A stretch of 19,568 nt of DNA from an uncultured Clostridia bacterium (GCA_947627125.1 CANQUY010000014.1:1-19568); one strand, 5' to 3'; positions 1 to 6,804 are shown, counted from the stretch's first letter. The notes: a model not told the origin generated them from the letters alone. A program made the numbers and translations.

Positions 1-266
1 GTTCCATCGACTTCGATATCGCAAGGCTCATAACCAAGCGTAAACAGCCTATCGAGAAGCTCTAACACGACAAAACTTTCGTGCGTATTCAAAGGCACAA
101 AGATATTGCCAAACGTTGCTTCTTGCCTTTCGGAATCGATCTCTGCCGAAAGCCCGCTTTGATACTGTTTCCTATACTTTTCGGGAGCGTATTCATAGAA
201 CCGCATTGCCCAGTACAAAGCGGTATATTTCATATTTTTGCTTAATCTCAAATCGCTCAAACTCAT
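1..266 (-). CDS. Partial hypothetical protein (N-terminal 88 residues, cut by window edge)
   Basis: An open frame starts at the ATG at 266 and runs off the left edge without a stop. The start overlaps the TGA of the upstream kinase gene by four bases (ATGA), and a GGGAG ribosome binding site lies about 9 bases upstream, so the gene is probably translationally coupled and last or near last in the nrd operon. The visible part is soluble, with no signal peptide or membrane helix. It has a segment FVVLELLDRL followed by a GYEPCDIEVDG stretch. That pattern loosely recalls the N-terminal region of some large restriction/N6-methylase-like proteins, but this is from memory and weak; a short metabolic protein is equally possible. 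The existence of the gene is well supported; its function is unknown. Confidence 0.7.
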   Translation of the reverse strand, partial: MSLSDLRLSKNMKYTALYWAMRFYEYAPEKYRKQYQSGLSAEIDSERQEATFGNIFVPLNTHESFVVLELLDRLFTLGYEPCDIEVDG

Positions 267-838
267 TCGCTCTTCTCCCAAGCGGCAATGATTTGATCCG
301 CGACTTCATCCGGAGCCATATCGCTTGTATCAATGACAAGATATGGAAGAGAAAACTTCTCGCAGAAAGAAATCATCCTTTCGCATATTTCCTTGGTTTT
401 GACGGCTTTTTTGATATCGCTGTCATGCGGATCGCGGTCTTGCAATCTGCGGATCACCGTTTCTTCGTTGGCCGTCAAAACGACCGTCAGGCGCGGCTTT
501 CCGAGCTTTTTCAAAAGAAGCTCGTAAACGTCTTCGTTTGTATCCGTTCCGCTCCATGCGTAGTTGGATGCAAGATGACGGTCTGTAATGATATTTTCAT
601 TTTTGTATGTTTCGTAGAGATAAAGACTTCCGAGGCCGTAAAAGAGGGACGTAAAATCTCTGTTCGGATTTGCATTGACGATATCGCGTATCCTGATATA
701 TTCTTCAAACCCGCCGTCTTTATCGAATAGCAGGTGCAGCGGTTTCTCAACAAACAGAAAACCGAGCCTCTCGGAGAGCAATCTGCAAGTTGTGGACTTT
801 CCGATGCCGTCCATTCCCTCAATTGATAGATGGTTCAT
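263..838 (-). CDS. Thymidylate kinase-like dNMP kinase
   Basis: This 191-residue protein is a P-loop nucleoside monophosphate kinase. The Walker A motif GMDGIGKST lies at residues 8-16, a DR pair typical of the thymidylate kinase family is at D86-R87 in the segment IITDRHLASNY, and an arginine-rich lid-like segment (RRLQDRDPHD) lies near 130-139. Members transfer phosphate from ATP to dTMP or a related dNMP. The length is slightly shorter than the usual ~205-215 residues of Tmk. The ATG at 838 follows a GAGGAAG ribosome binding site that overlaps the nrdD stop codon, so translation follows from nrdD. The position directly behind the anaerobic ribonucleotide reductase fits a job in making dNTPs. 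It may be an accessory dNMP kinase rather than the sole housekeeping enzyme; the exact substrate cannot be read from the sequence. Confidence 0.85.
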   Translation of the reverse strand: MNHLSIEGMDGIGKSTTCRLLSERLGFLFVEKPLHLLFDKDGGFEEYIRIRDIVNANPNRDFTSLFYGLGSLYLYETYKNENIITDRHLASNYAWSGTDTNEDVYELLLKKLGKPRLTVVLTANEETVIRRLQDRDPHDSDIKKAVKTKEICERMISFCEKFSLPYLVIDTSDMAPDEVADQIIAAWEKSE

Positions 839-849
839 ATTTAACTTCC

Positions 850-2544
850 TCAGTTTGCTTTCCTCGTCGCCGCTTCGCGCTTCTTGCCCGAGGTGAAATA
901 ATCTTCTATTTCAAGATATCCGCTGACTCTGCGAATGCGCGTGATGTGTGTACTACCGCATACAGGGCAAATATCAAAAGTACCGCTTGTGCCGCAATCG
1001 GCGCAGACATCTTTCGGATAATTGAAACCAAGATAGTGAACGCCCGACTTGATTGCAATTTCCACAAGCTCATCAAGTCCTTGCGGATTGCCGAGCGGCG
1101 CCTCCGCAAGTTCGACATAAGTGATGCATCCGCCGTTGCAGAAAGAGTGGAATTTCCCTTCTTTCCCGATTTTCTCACGCGCCGAGATCCTGCTGTCCAC
1201 TTCAACGTGAAAGGAGTTTGTATAAAATCCTTTATCAAAAATATTTGATTTGAATTTCTTTTGATCGATCTCTTCAAATCTTCCGCTGATGAGTTCTCCG
1301 CTCGTCGCGAGCAGAGAAAAATTCAAGTTATATTTTTCGGACTGCCTGTCGGTATAGTTCCGCATAAACGAAACAAAATCGAGCGCCGCTTGATAAATTG
1401 CCGCATCTTCCCAATATTTACCGTGATAAATGACATCGAACGTTTCGCTGAGTCCTATAAACCCTATCGAAAGTGTACCATGCTTGAAAATCTCCGAAAG
1501 TTCCGCCTCGTTCATGTTTTCACAGAGGAGATCGTACTTCTTCATTGTCGGAAACAAATCGACATCTTGTCGGCAGGTCTTTTGAAAACGGTCAAGAAGA
1601 ATCTCCGTAACCGAATCGGCAACATCGAGCCATTTTTCTTTGATTTTTTCCAACAACTCGTTTGGTTGCGCGCCAGGGTGATCGCGTACCGCTTCCAGCG
1701 CAAGCCGAGGCAGATTGATCGTGATATTATCAATATTGCTCCTGCCTATCGCACCGATTTTCCCGAATCTATCCGCGACCACGCGTGTTCTGCATCCCAT
1801 GATCGATAACAATTCGGGCGGCGTATCCTTGTCCATTTCACAGTCGCAGAGAAGGTATGTCGGAATCATTTTTTTGCCCGTGCAGGTAAGCGCCTTCATC
1901 AACAGGTCATAATTCTTATCCTTGGGAAATCTGCCGATCCCGCGGGCGACCTTAAAGATGATATTCGGCTTATAGATAAGTTCCCCCGCGCCGTAAAACT
2001 CATCGAGAAGAGTGAACGCCAAGAACCGTGCAAAATCATTTTCCGCAAGTCCGATATTGAAAGACGTGTAATAGCTTGTCTGTCCCATGCGGGTATGCGT
2101 GTTGTTGCACCACAGAATGAGGTCATGGATCGCCGCGCGGAACACCTCTTCGTTTCCGTGATACTCGACGCCGAGTTTTGTAAAGATCGTCGCAAAATCA
2201 TTGTCGAAATTTGCAAGCGCCATTCCGCCGCTCTGCTCGTTTCCCACGCGCTCGAAGAGTTCTTTTAAAAAATCAAACACGCCGACAATAATTTTTGTGT
2301 CGGATAGCCCCGCAAAATCGGAATAGGGAAAGGCTTTGAGAATATCAAAAGTCAAACAATTATAAGTTAAACCGTAAGCGTCGAGATCGTGAATATGGAT
2401 ATATCCGTCCCGATGTAAAGCGGCCCATTTCTCGGGGATGGAGTTGAGAACAGCATTCTTGACATCGCTTTCGCCGACGTTGTAGATGCTGCCGACATAA
2501 CTTTTTCTGTTCGCCGCATTGTCATTTTTATTTTGAAGTTTCAT
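850..2544 (-). CDS. nrdD: Anaerobic (class III) ribonucleoside-triphosphate reductase, short form without ATP cone
   Basis: NrdD reduces ribonucleoside triphosphates to dNTPs using a glycyl radical installed by NrdG. The frame could open at 2559, but the ATG at 2544 is chosen because GAGGAG sits 7 bases before it; this gives 564 residues. Family marks, in this numbering: HIHD near 50-53; an active-site Cys at 63 (YNCLTFD); MGCRTRV with C251; TINLPR with N277; a C-terminal zinc site of four Cys (514, 517, 526, 529); and the glycyl-radical motif RVSGYL with G542. The usual N-terminal ATP-cone (about 100 residues, dATP feedback site) is absent, since the protein begins almost at the catalytic domain; typical cellular NrdD is around 700 residues. 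The start overlaps the end of nrdG by 17 bases. Identity is secure; lack of allosteric activity control is inferred. Confidence 0.95.
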   Translation of the reverse strand: MKLQNKNDNAANRKSYVGSIYNVGESDVKNAVLNSIPEKWAALHRDGYIHIHDLDAYGLTYNCLTFDILKAFPYSDFAGLSDTKIIVGVFDFLKELFERVGNEQSGGMALANFDNDFATIFTKLGVEYHGNEEVFRAAIHDLILWCNNTHTRMGQTSYYTSFNIGLAENDFARFLAFTLLDEFYGAGELIYKPNIIFKVARGIGRFPKDKNYDLLMKALTCTGKKMIPTYLLCDCEMDKDTPPELLSIMGCRTRVVADRFGKIGAIGRSNIDNITINLPRLALEAVRDHPGAQPNELLEKIKEKWLDVADSVTEILLDRFQKTCRQDVDLFPTMKKYDLLCENMNEAELSEIFKHGTLSIGFIGLSETFDVIYHGKYWEDAAIYQAALDFVSFMRNYTDRQSEKYNLNFSLLATSGELISGRFEEIDQKKFKSNIFDKGFYTNSFHVEVDSRISAREKIGKEGKFHSFCNGGCITYVELAEAPLGNPQGLDELVEIAIKSGVHYLGFNYPKDVCADCGTSGTFDICPVCGSTHITRIRRVSGYLEIEDYFTSGKKREAATRKAN

Positions 2545-2977
2545 GATGAATCTCCTCATAGACTTGGTTGGAAGAACCTACGAATGGCATCGTCGTCGTT
2601 TTCAGGTCCTCGATAAAGGGGCCGTATTTCAAATATCGGATCCTATCGAGTATTTTTTGAGGAACTTCGCTTTTATCGTGTCCCGTGTAAAGGCAAATGT
2701 CGAAATCACTCAGCAGCGTAATCAGCGCATAAACCGCGTCCGCTTGCATCAGAGGTTCCCCGCCGGAAATGGTAAGCTCTCTATTCGGACAGCGCGACCC
2801 GATCTCTTCCGCGAGCTCCGACACCTCCCGCTTTACGCCTTTTGTAATATCCCATGCGCTTTGATTCTGACAGCCTTTACAATGCAGATCGCACCCCTGT
2901 ACGAACAACACCGTTCGGTAACCCGTGCCGTCGCACAGCGACGGGTTTTTCAATATGGAATTGATGTATATGTCCAT
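2528..2977 (-). CDS. nrdG: Anaerobic ribonucleotide reductase activating protein (radical SAM)
   Basis: NrdG is the radical S-adenosylmethionine activase that abstracts hydrogen from the glycine of NrdD. The radical SAM cluster motif CxxxCxxC is at C29, C33 and C36 (CDLHCKGC), and the GGEP motif that contacts SAM is at 72-75. At 149 residues it has the compact size normal for NrdG. A longer frame opens with TTG at 3001, but the ATG at 2977 is preceded by AGGAG at good spacing and begins with the expected MDIYINSILK, so it is preferred. The stop of the upstream XRE gene lies 20 bases before this start, and its end overlaps nrdD by 17 bases, so NrdG and NrdD are made together. Confidence 0.95.
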   Translation of the reverse strand: MDIYINSILKNPSLCDGTGYRTVLFVQGCDLHCKGCQNQSAWDITKGVKREVSELAEEIGSRCPNRELTISGGEPLMQADAVYALITLLSDFDICLYTGHDKSEVPQKILDRIRYLKYGPFIEDLKTTTMPFVGSSNQVYEEIHHETSK

Positions 2978-2997
2978 AATAGCTCCTAAACACAGTA

Positions 2998-3798
2998 TCA
3001 AATAATTTTTACGGGATCGTCATCCGCGTCGAGCTTTTGAAGTTGCTCATAGAATTCAATCACTTTATGGGGAAACGCCACATTGAGCAGGGTGATCGGC
3101 TTTTCTCGCCCGATGAGAGATATCACTACATCCCCGTGCCTTTCCGTTGCATCTTCTGCGACCTTGATCTCCTTGATTTTTTCAAGCGGTAGATATACAA
3201 CATTGCTCGCCGTTTGATACGTATGAACGATCAAATGGGTATTGTTGATTTCTCCAAAAGCCGCACCTTTCGGATTTTTATATTTTCTTACAAGCGACTG
3301 AATGCCTATGATCGTTACCGGAGTTAAACCTAAAAATATGCCGCCGAGAATCCCGCCGATAAGATATAAAGGGAAAAGTGAAAGCAAGATCCCAACGGTC
3401 AGCAAGACGATGGAAACAACAAGAACGGCGAAGGTTGTAATAATGAGCATCGAGAGTTTGACATAATCCTTTTTGCTGAGATTGTAGTGCCTAATGTCAT
3501 AACGTATCTTTGTGTTAATGCTTTTTTGGGTTTCCAACGGAACATTATGCAAAATACTTTTCAATGTTTCCGCGTCGTTTAAATCGATGGATTCGTCCAA
3601 AAGCGCGTCGAAAGACACGTTCAATACCCGTGCGATATCGCGGATATTGTCGAGTTTCGGCTCGAACTTGCCGTTTTCCCAATCGGATACCGTCTGCCGC
3701 GTTACGCCCTCGGTGGCCTCCGAGAGGGAGTAGCCGAATTCCTCCTGCGACATCCCTCTCGCCTTTCTCAAGATCCTGATTTTTTCGGATAGTTTCAT
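2998..3798 (-). CDS. XRE-family HTH regulator with two membrane helices
   Basis: This 266-residue protein starts with a helix-turn-helix domain of the XRE/Cro type (residues 1-67; the recognition region holds VTRQTVSDWENGK). A linker is followed by two hydrophobic helices at about 116-138 and 142-168, then a soluble C-terminal domain of about 95 residues rich in beta-prone segments. The architecture indicates a DNA-binding protein anchored in the cytoplasmic membrane. GGGAG precedes the ATG at 3798. It lies 11 bases after the 121-aa gene and 20 bases before nrdG, so it is in the same operon; control of the nrd genes or of itself is a reasonable inference but no operator was identified. The C-terminal domain is not recognised. 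Many Firmicutes carry XRE-TM proteins of unknown target, so the link to nucleotide metabolism is positional only. Confidence 0.88.
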   Translation of the reverse strand: MKLSEKIRILRKARGMSQEEFGYSLSEATEGVTRQTVSDWENGKFEPKLDNIRDIARVLNVSFDALLDESIDLNDAETLKSILHNVPLETQKSINTKIRYDIRHYNLSKKDYVKLSMLIITTFAVLVVSIVLLTVGILLSLFPLYLIGGILGGIFLGLTPVTIIGIQSLVRKYKNPKGAAFGEINNTHLIVHTYQTASNVVYLPLEKIKEIKVAEDATERHGDVVISLIGREKPITLLNVAFPHKVIEFYEQLQKLDADDDPVKII

Positions 3799-3809
3799 CT
3801 GTTTCTCCC

Positions 3810-4175
3810 TTAATTGTGTTTGATTGTACTGTAAATTTCGTTGAAAGTTTCCTCGTCCTCGGCTTCGACGAGCTTATCAATTACTTCAAGCAATTCGTCA
3901 AGCCGAAGATCGGCGCGATAGGGCTCTTTTACGATCCCGCGGAAAAGTCTGAGTTTACGGTTGAAATGTCTGATTGCTTCGTATTGCAGCTTCGGGCTAT
4001 GTTCGCATTCCTTCTTTAACCCCGCATATTCTCTTGCCGATATGTCGCGGCTTTCACAATAATCATGAAAGACACTTTCAAAAAGCGCATCTCGTTCTTT
4101 TTGAAGAAATTCTTCGATATTGTCATTGCCAAGTTCCGCAGCCCCAATATTCTGTTGCCCTGTTACATTTTTCAT
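3810..4175 (-). CDS. Hypothetical 121-residue protein, first gene of nrd operon
   Basis: I do not recognise this protein. It is 121 residues, predicted mostly alpha-helical, charged and soluble, without signal peptide or membrane segment. The N-terminal ~20 residues look disordered (Gly/Asn/Gln rich), followed by helical segments such as NIEEFLQKERDALFESVF and a C-terminal helix rich in Asp and Glu. The ATG at 4175 is preceded by AGGAGG at ideal spacing, so expression is likely efficient. Its stop lies 11 bases before the start of the membrane XRE gene. The conserved-looking arrangement with a DNA-binding partner suggests a small accessory or regulatory protein, but nothing in the sequence fixes a role. 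Confidence 0.75.
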   Translation of the reverse strand: MKNVTGQQNIGAAELGNDNIEEFLQKERDALFESVFHDYCESRDISAREYAGLKKECEHSPKLQYEAIRHFNRKLRLFRGIVKEPYRADLRLDELLEVIDKLVEAEDEETFNEIYSTIKHN

Positions 4176-4339
4176 AAAGTTACCTCCTGAATTTCGGAGT
4201 GTTTTTCGCTCCTGACGCCATGCACTTTACATCTTTTTCGGCATAAAAACCACCAATCGCACCCTTGAATTTTGTCAGGTACAACCTTACATCGCTTAAA
4301 ATATCGGCTTTTGCCTTTCTTTCTCGTCGAGAATGCGGA

Positions 4340-4555
4340 TCTGCCGGGCGTGCCGAGCAGTTCGCCGATCCCGCCGCATGAATCAATGTCGTCGATACAG
4401 CCGATTGCCGTGCGCTCGAGAGTGGTGACACGCACCCCCGCCTGTTCGAGATACGCGATACCGTAACTATGGTTCGGCTGTTTGCGAATATAACCGACGC
4501 CGAGGAAGAGAAACGGATCGAACCGCGGCTTTCCGATACGTTTATTATGCCACAC
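4340..4555 (-). pseudogene. Remnant of an AbiEi-like antitoxin/regulator gene, frameshifted
   Basis: The minus-strand reading contains a stretch that resembles the C-terminal region of AbiEi-type antitoxins of type IV toxin-antitoxin systems: RFDPFLFLGVGYIRK, then GVRVTTLERTAIGCIDDID followed by CGGIGELL, where the family typically has a VTSLERTIVDCI-like signature. A second frame supplies NVSESR immediately before RFDPF, so an indel near 4524-4530 has split an ancestral VSESRFDPF-like sequence. No HTH domain, no intact start with ribosome binding site and no AbiEii toxin partner were found, and similarity fades below about 4355. This is therefore called a decayed fragment. The family resemblance is by eye. 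Confidence 0.5.
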
Positions 4556-4610
4556 CCGCCCCCTATTGTCAACAAAGAGATAAACGAATGTTTATATGAT
4601 TTTTGTTGAA

Positions 4611-4635
4611 GAAAGGCGGGGACGACCCGCCTTTC
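4611..4635 (-). terminator. Perfect 10-bp GC-rich hairpin, possible terminator
   Basis: GAAAGGCGGG at 4611-4620 and CCCGCCTTTC at 4626-4635 form a perfect 10-bp stem around a 5-base loop. On the minus strand the stem is followed by a modest pyrimidine tract (TTTCTTC), which would suit transcription arriving from the restriction endonuclease gene; on the plus strand the tail is weaker. The T-run is too poor for a confident intrinsic terminator. Confidence 0.4.
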
Positions 4636-4731
4636 AAATTTCCAATATAAATTTTGCATCACGCTGTATTTTACGTAAACAGCAAAACGGGCGTTTCACA
4701 ACTGACATTGATGTGCCGCATCCGCATGCCT

Positions 4732-4890
4732 TTAAGACTTCCATATTTGTTCTTGCTCATGGGCTTGTCTGTGTTGTTCAGGCATACGTTCCTCATAGGC
4801 CTGTTGGTTAGAAACAGACGGATCATGAAACCAATTTTTATATAAGTTATTTTGATAGTTGACTTGACTGTTGTGGTCCAATGGATCCAT
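4732..4890 (-). CDS. Possible small protein, 52 residues, Gln/Asn/His rich
   Basis: A 53-codon frame runs from ATG at 4890 to TAA at 4732. The peptide starts MDPLDHNSQVNYQNN and is rich in Gln, Asn, His and Glu, with no membrane segment. An in-frame stop lies eight codons upstream, so it is not simply the tail of a longer gene. The only ribosome binding site candidate is AAGG, too close to the ATG to be convincing. It sits between the AbiEi-like remnant and the endonuclease gene, in a stretch otherwise without coding signal. It may be a real small ORF, a gene remnant or chance. The bases 4636-4731 and 4891-5014 around it hold nothing I can assign. Confidence 0.3.
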   Translation of the reverse strand: MDPLDHNSQVNYQNNLYKNWFHDPSVSNQQAYEERMPEQHRQAHEQEQIWKS

Positions 4891-5014
4891 TACCTTATGA
4901 GTTGCGTTGAATTAGGAGATATATAGCATTGCTTTCATCATAACAAGGTGACTCCACCGTGCCGAAACGGCAAGGTCTGCGGTTGGTTCTCCGGCATAAA
5001 CGGCATCGTGGAAA

Positions 5015-6418
5015 TCATTGTTGTAAGTGAGCCATTTCTCTTTCTTGAACCGCCTGCATCAGATTGCGTATTTTGGCAGAGATTGCTCCCGGCGCCGCTG
5101 CGGAAACAATGTCGCCGCAAATCGTCCTTACCATACTCATTTCAGCATTGTTCAGATCGGGCGACACGTGCCTGTTGGCCTTGTTGTTAAAATCATAAAC
5201 CGCCTCAATTGCGATCCTCACAAAACGTTCAAATTCATTTGCACTTCTCTCAGTAAAATGCCGAGCGTGCGTTGCTGTGATTTCGCCGATCTCATTGAAT
5301 TCGTATTCGTATTGAAAATATTTGTATTTTGGTTTCAGGAATACATCGGCCAATACCTGCTCGCCTTTTCCGTTTGTATTCTCCATGATGTACCACAATA
5401 TATACATAAAATTTGCCATATTCTGTTTCAGCACATCTCTATAACGCGCAAGGTCTTGATTGTCCGCTCTGCCATAATGCGCTTTTATGTATTCCCAAAT
5501 GGATGCAGAATACCACGACATCGGATAAACCTTGGTCCGAGCCTCAGTTTCAATAATTTTTTCTATATCTTCTGACTGCAGCCTATCGCGTTTGGTGGAA
5601 TTATCGCTGCCGGTCATAGGTTTAAGGTATCGAGGATCGTGAACAAACCCCAACGAAATAGGTCCGACGTGGTCAGCGGAGCAACCATAGAAAAATTTAC
5701 TTCCCATAAAGAGGTTGGCGGCATGGATATTGCCATCGCTCCAATATTCATAAGCGCGGCGATCCTTGGTGTATGTTTTCAAGTTTTCTTTTGACCTTCC
5801 TTTGTCCTGGGAGGAGCGGCAGCAACGGTTATATGTATGGAAGCCGTCGAAACGGTCAGGAAAATTAGACATGGCTCCCGGTCCGAGGCACTTATGATTC
5901 CCCTTCCTGCATTCATATTCCAATGCAGTAATTATTTCGGTCTTTGAAGTTACATTGGGATCGAGAGAAAGTCCCCCTGCCGACACTAAAACCTCCGCTA
6001 TAGATTCTTTGCTAAACCCACGGTCAATAACATCATCCCATATGTCGTTTATATCGTCACAATCTGTATAATCACCATCGAAAATTACATTAAGCCTCTT
6101 CAAAAAAGAACTATTCGGGTAATGATAGTATAGGGACATTTCACGTCCGCAAATCTGGCATACTTTCTTCTTGGTTGGATGAATGGCCAACATAACATCG
6201 GCATAAACGCCGGGTTGAATGCTGAATCCCAATTCTAAGGCCTTTTTCTCGCACCATTGAATTCTGGCAAGGCCGACATCAGATTGGGCCGTCGCTATCC
6301 ACTTGTACGTTCCATCAGATTTTTTGTCTATCCGCAGCCCTTTATAATTTGGGTGGTTGATGATTGCATCCATATATTTCAAAAAATCAGGATGCCATTG
6401 CCTTGTATCGCGACTCAT
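5015..6418 (-). CDS. Type IIS restriction endonuclease, Alw26I/Eco31I/Esp3I family
   Basis: This 467-residue protein matches the Alw26I/Eco31I/Esp3I family, which cleaves DNA at a fixed distance outside short asymmetric sites of the GTCTC type. A CxxC pair (C87, C90) likely belongs to a zinc site. The single HNH (beta-beta-alpha metal) nuclease core is ADHVGPISLGF at 248-258, with D249 and H250, then N273 in SDNSTKRDRL; the corresponding Asp and Asn are the catalytic residues established for Eco31I. The N-terminal part begins RQWHPDFLKYM as expected for the family. The ATG at 6418 follows GAGGAG, which overlaps the TGA of the controller gene, so C and R are co-transcribed and coupled. The exact recognition sequence cannot be deduced; a GTCTC-like core is inferred from the family. 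The protein is somewhat shorter than Eco31I but has no visible break. Confidence 0.9.
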   Translation of the reverse strand: MSRDTRQWHPDFLKYMDAIINHPNYKGLRIDKKSDGTYKWIATAQSDVGLARIQWCEKKALELGFSIQPGVYADVMLAIHPTKKKVCQICGREMSLYYHYPNSSFLKRLNVIFDGDYTDCDDINDIWDDVIDRGFSKESIAEVLVSAGGLSLDPNVTSKTEIITALEYECRKGNHKCLGPGAMSNFPDRFDGFHTYNRCCRSSQDKGRSKENLKTYTKDRRAYEYWSDGNIHAANLFMGSKFFYGCSADHVGPISLGFVHDPRYLKPMTGSDNSTKRDRLQSEDIEKIIETEARTKVYPMSWYSASIWEYIKAHYGRADNQDLARYRDVLKQNMANFMYILWYIMENTNGKGEQVLADVFLKPKYKYFQYEYEFNEIGEITATHARHFTERSANEFERFVRIAIEAVYDFNNKANRHVSPDLNNAEMSMVRTICGDIVSAAAPGAISAKIRNLMQAVQEREMAHLQQ

Positions 6419-6427
6419 ATCTACTCC

Positions 6428-6643
6428 TCATAATGTTGATTCAAAAACAAAAAACTCAGAAAGGGAAACGCCTAAAGCATCAACGATTTTCTCCAATGTA
6501 ATGATTGAAATATTGCGTTTGCCCACCTCAAGGCCCGCTATATAGGTTCTATGTACATTTGCCCTATATGCCAATTCTTCTTGGCTGATTCCAAGCTCAT
6601 GACGGAGCTCCTTTATCCGCTTCCCGACTCTTTGCGTTATCAT
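6428..6643 (-). CDS. Restriction-modification controller protein (C protein, XRE family)
   Basis: A 71-residue single-domain helix-turn-helix protein (RVGKRIKELRHELGISQEEL, then HRTYIAGLEVGKRN at 31-44) with the size and sequence style of C proteins that govern type II restriction-modification systems. Such proteins bind as dimers near their own promoter, first activating and later repressing the C-R operon so that methylation comes before cutting. The ATG at 6643 has GAGGTG upstream, and the promoter predicted here would start transcription almost at this ribosome binding site, giving a very short leader. The gene ends 9 bases before the endonuclease start. An inverted repeat in the divergent region is a candidate binding site. 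Confidence 0.88.
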   Translation of the reverse strand: MITQRVGKRIKELRHELGISQEELAYRANVHRTYIAGLEVGKRNISIITLEKIVDALGVSLSEFFVFESTL

Positions 6644-6660
6644 TGCATCACCTCTGTTAA

Positions 6661-6689
6661 ATTATAGCTCATTGTTACTGATTTATCAA
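6661..6689 (-). promoter_or_regulatory. Predicted promoter of the C-R operon
   Basis: On the minus strand TTGATA (plus 6684-6689) and a perfect TATAAT (plus 6661-6666) are separated by 17 bp. The start point would fall near 6653-6655, at the ribosome binding site of the controller gene, so the leader would be only about 10-12 bases. One arm of the inverted repeat lies in the spacer and the other upstream of the -35. Confidence 0.7.
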
Positions 6690-6705
6690 CATACTATGAG
6701 TAACA
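6668..6705. promoter_or_regulatory. Candidate C-protein operator (C-box-like inverted repeat)
   Basis: TGTTACT at 6673-6679 is repeated in inverted form as AGTAACA at 6699-6705, and CTCAT (6668-6672) and ATGAG (6696-6700) form a second, nested inverted pair. One arm sits in the -35/-10 spacer of the C-R promoter and the other just upstream of its -35. This is the geometry expected for a site where a C dimer pair first activates and then represses. Assignment is by position and symmetry only. Confidence 0.55.
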
Positions 6706-6748
6706 TCGTCCCTTCCGAAAATTTATTTCGGATAGCGTCTCATTTTTC

Positions 6749-6777
6749 TTGTCTCTTTTTTTGATTTATGGTATAAT
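6749..6777 (+). promoter_or_regulatory. Predicted promoter of the methyltransferase gene
   Basis: TTGTCT at 6749-6754 and a perfect TATAAT at 6772-6777 are spaced by 17 bp, the optimal arrangement for the housekeeping sigma factor. The gene starts 27 bases downstream after a strong AGGAGG. A GTCTC sequence at 6751-6755 overlaps the -35 and another (within CGTCTC, 6736-6741) lies just upstream. Confidence 0.7.
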
Positions 6778-6804
6778 GATCCTGCAGTCCATAGGAGGCA
6801 AATT

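Noticed and set aside
4180..4662. 160-codon minus-strand open frame across the antitoxin remnant
   Set aside because: Apart from the short NVSESR bit that matches the remnant across a frameshift, the product is low-quality, Ser/Arg-rich and has no ribosome binding site; it is a shadow frame.
4881..4890. ATGGATCCAT palindrome considered as an operator or insertion target
   Set aside because: A single 10-bp palindrome at the start of a doubtful ORF, with no second copy noticed at the island's other end.
4956..4972. TGCCG-AAA-CGGCA mini-hairpin behind the endonuclease gene, considered as a terminator
   Set aside because: Only 5 bp, no following T-run on either strand.
4938..5018. 26-codon peptide overlapping the endonuclease stop (ATGA)
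   Set aside because: Very short, no ribosome binding site of its own and no recognisable feature; overlap of ATGA alone is not enough.
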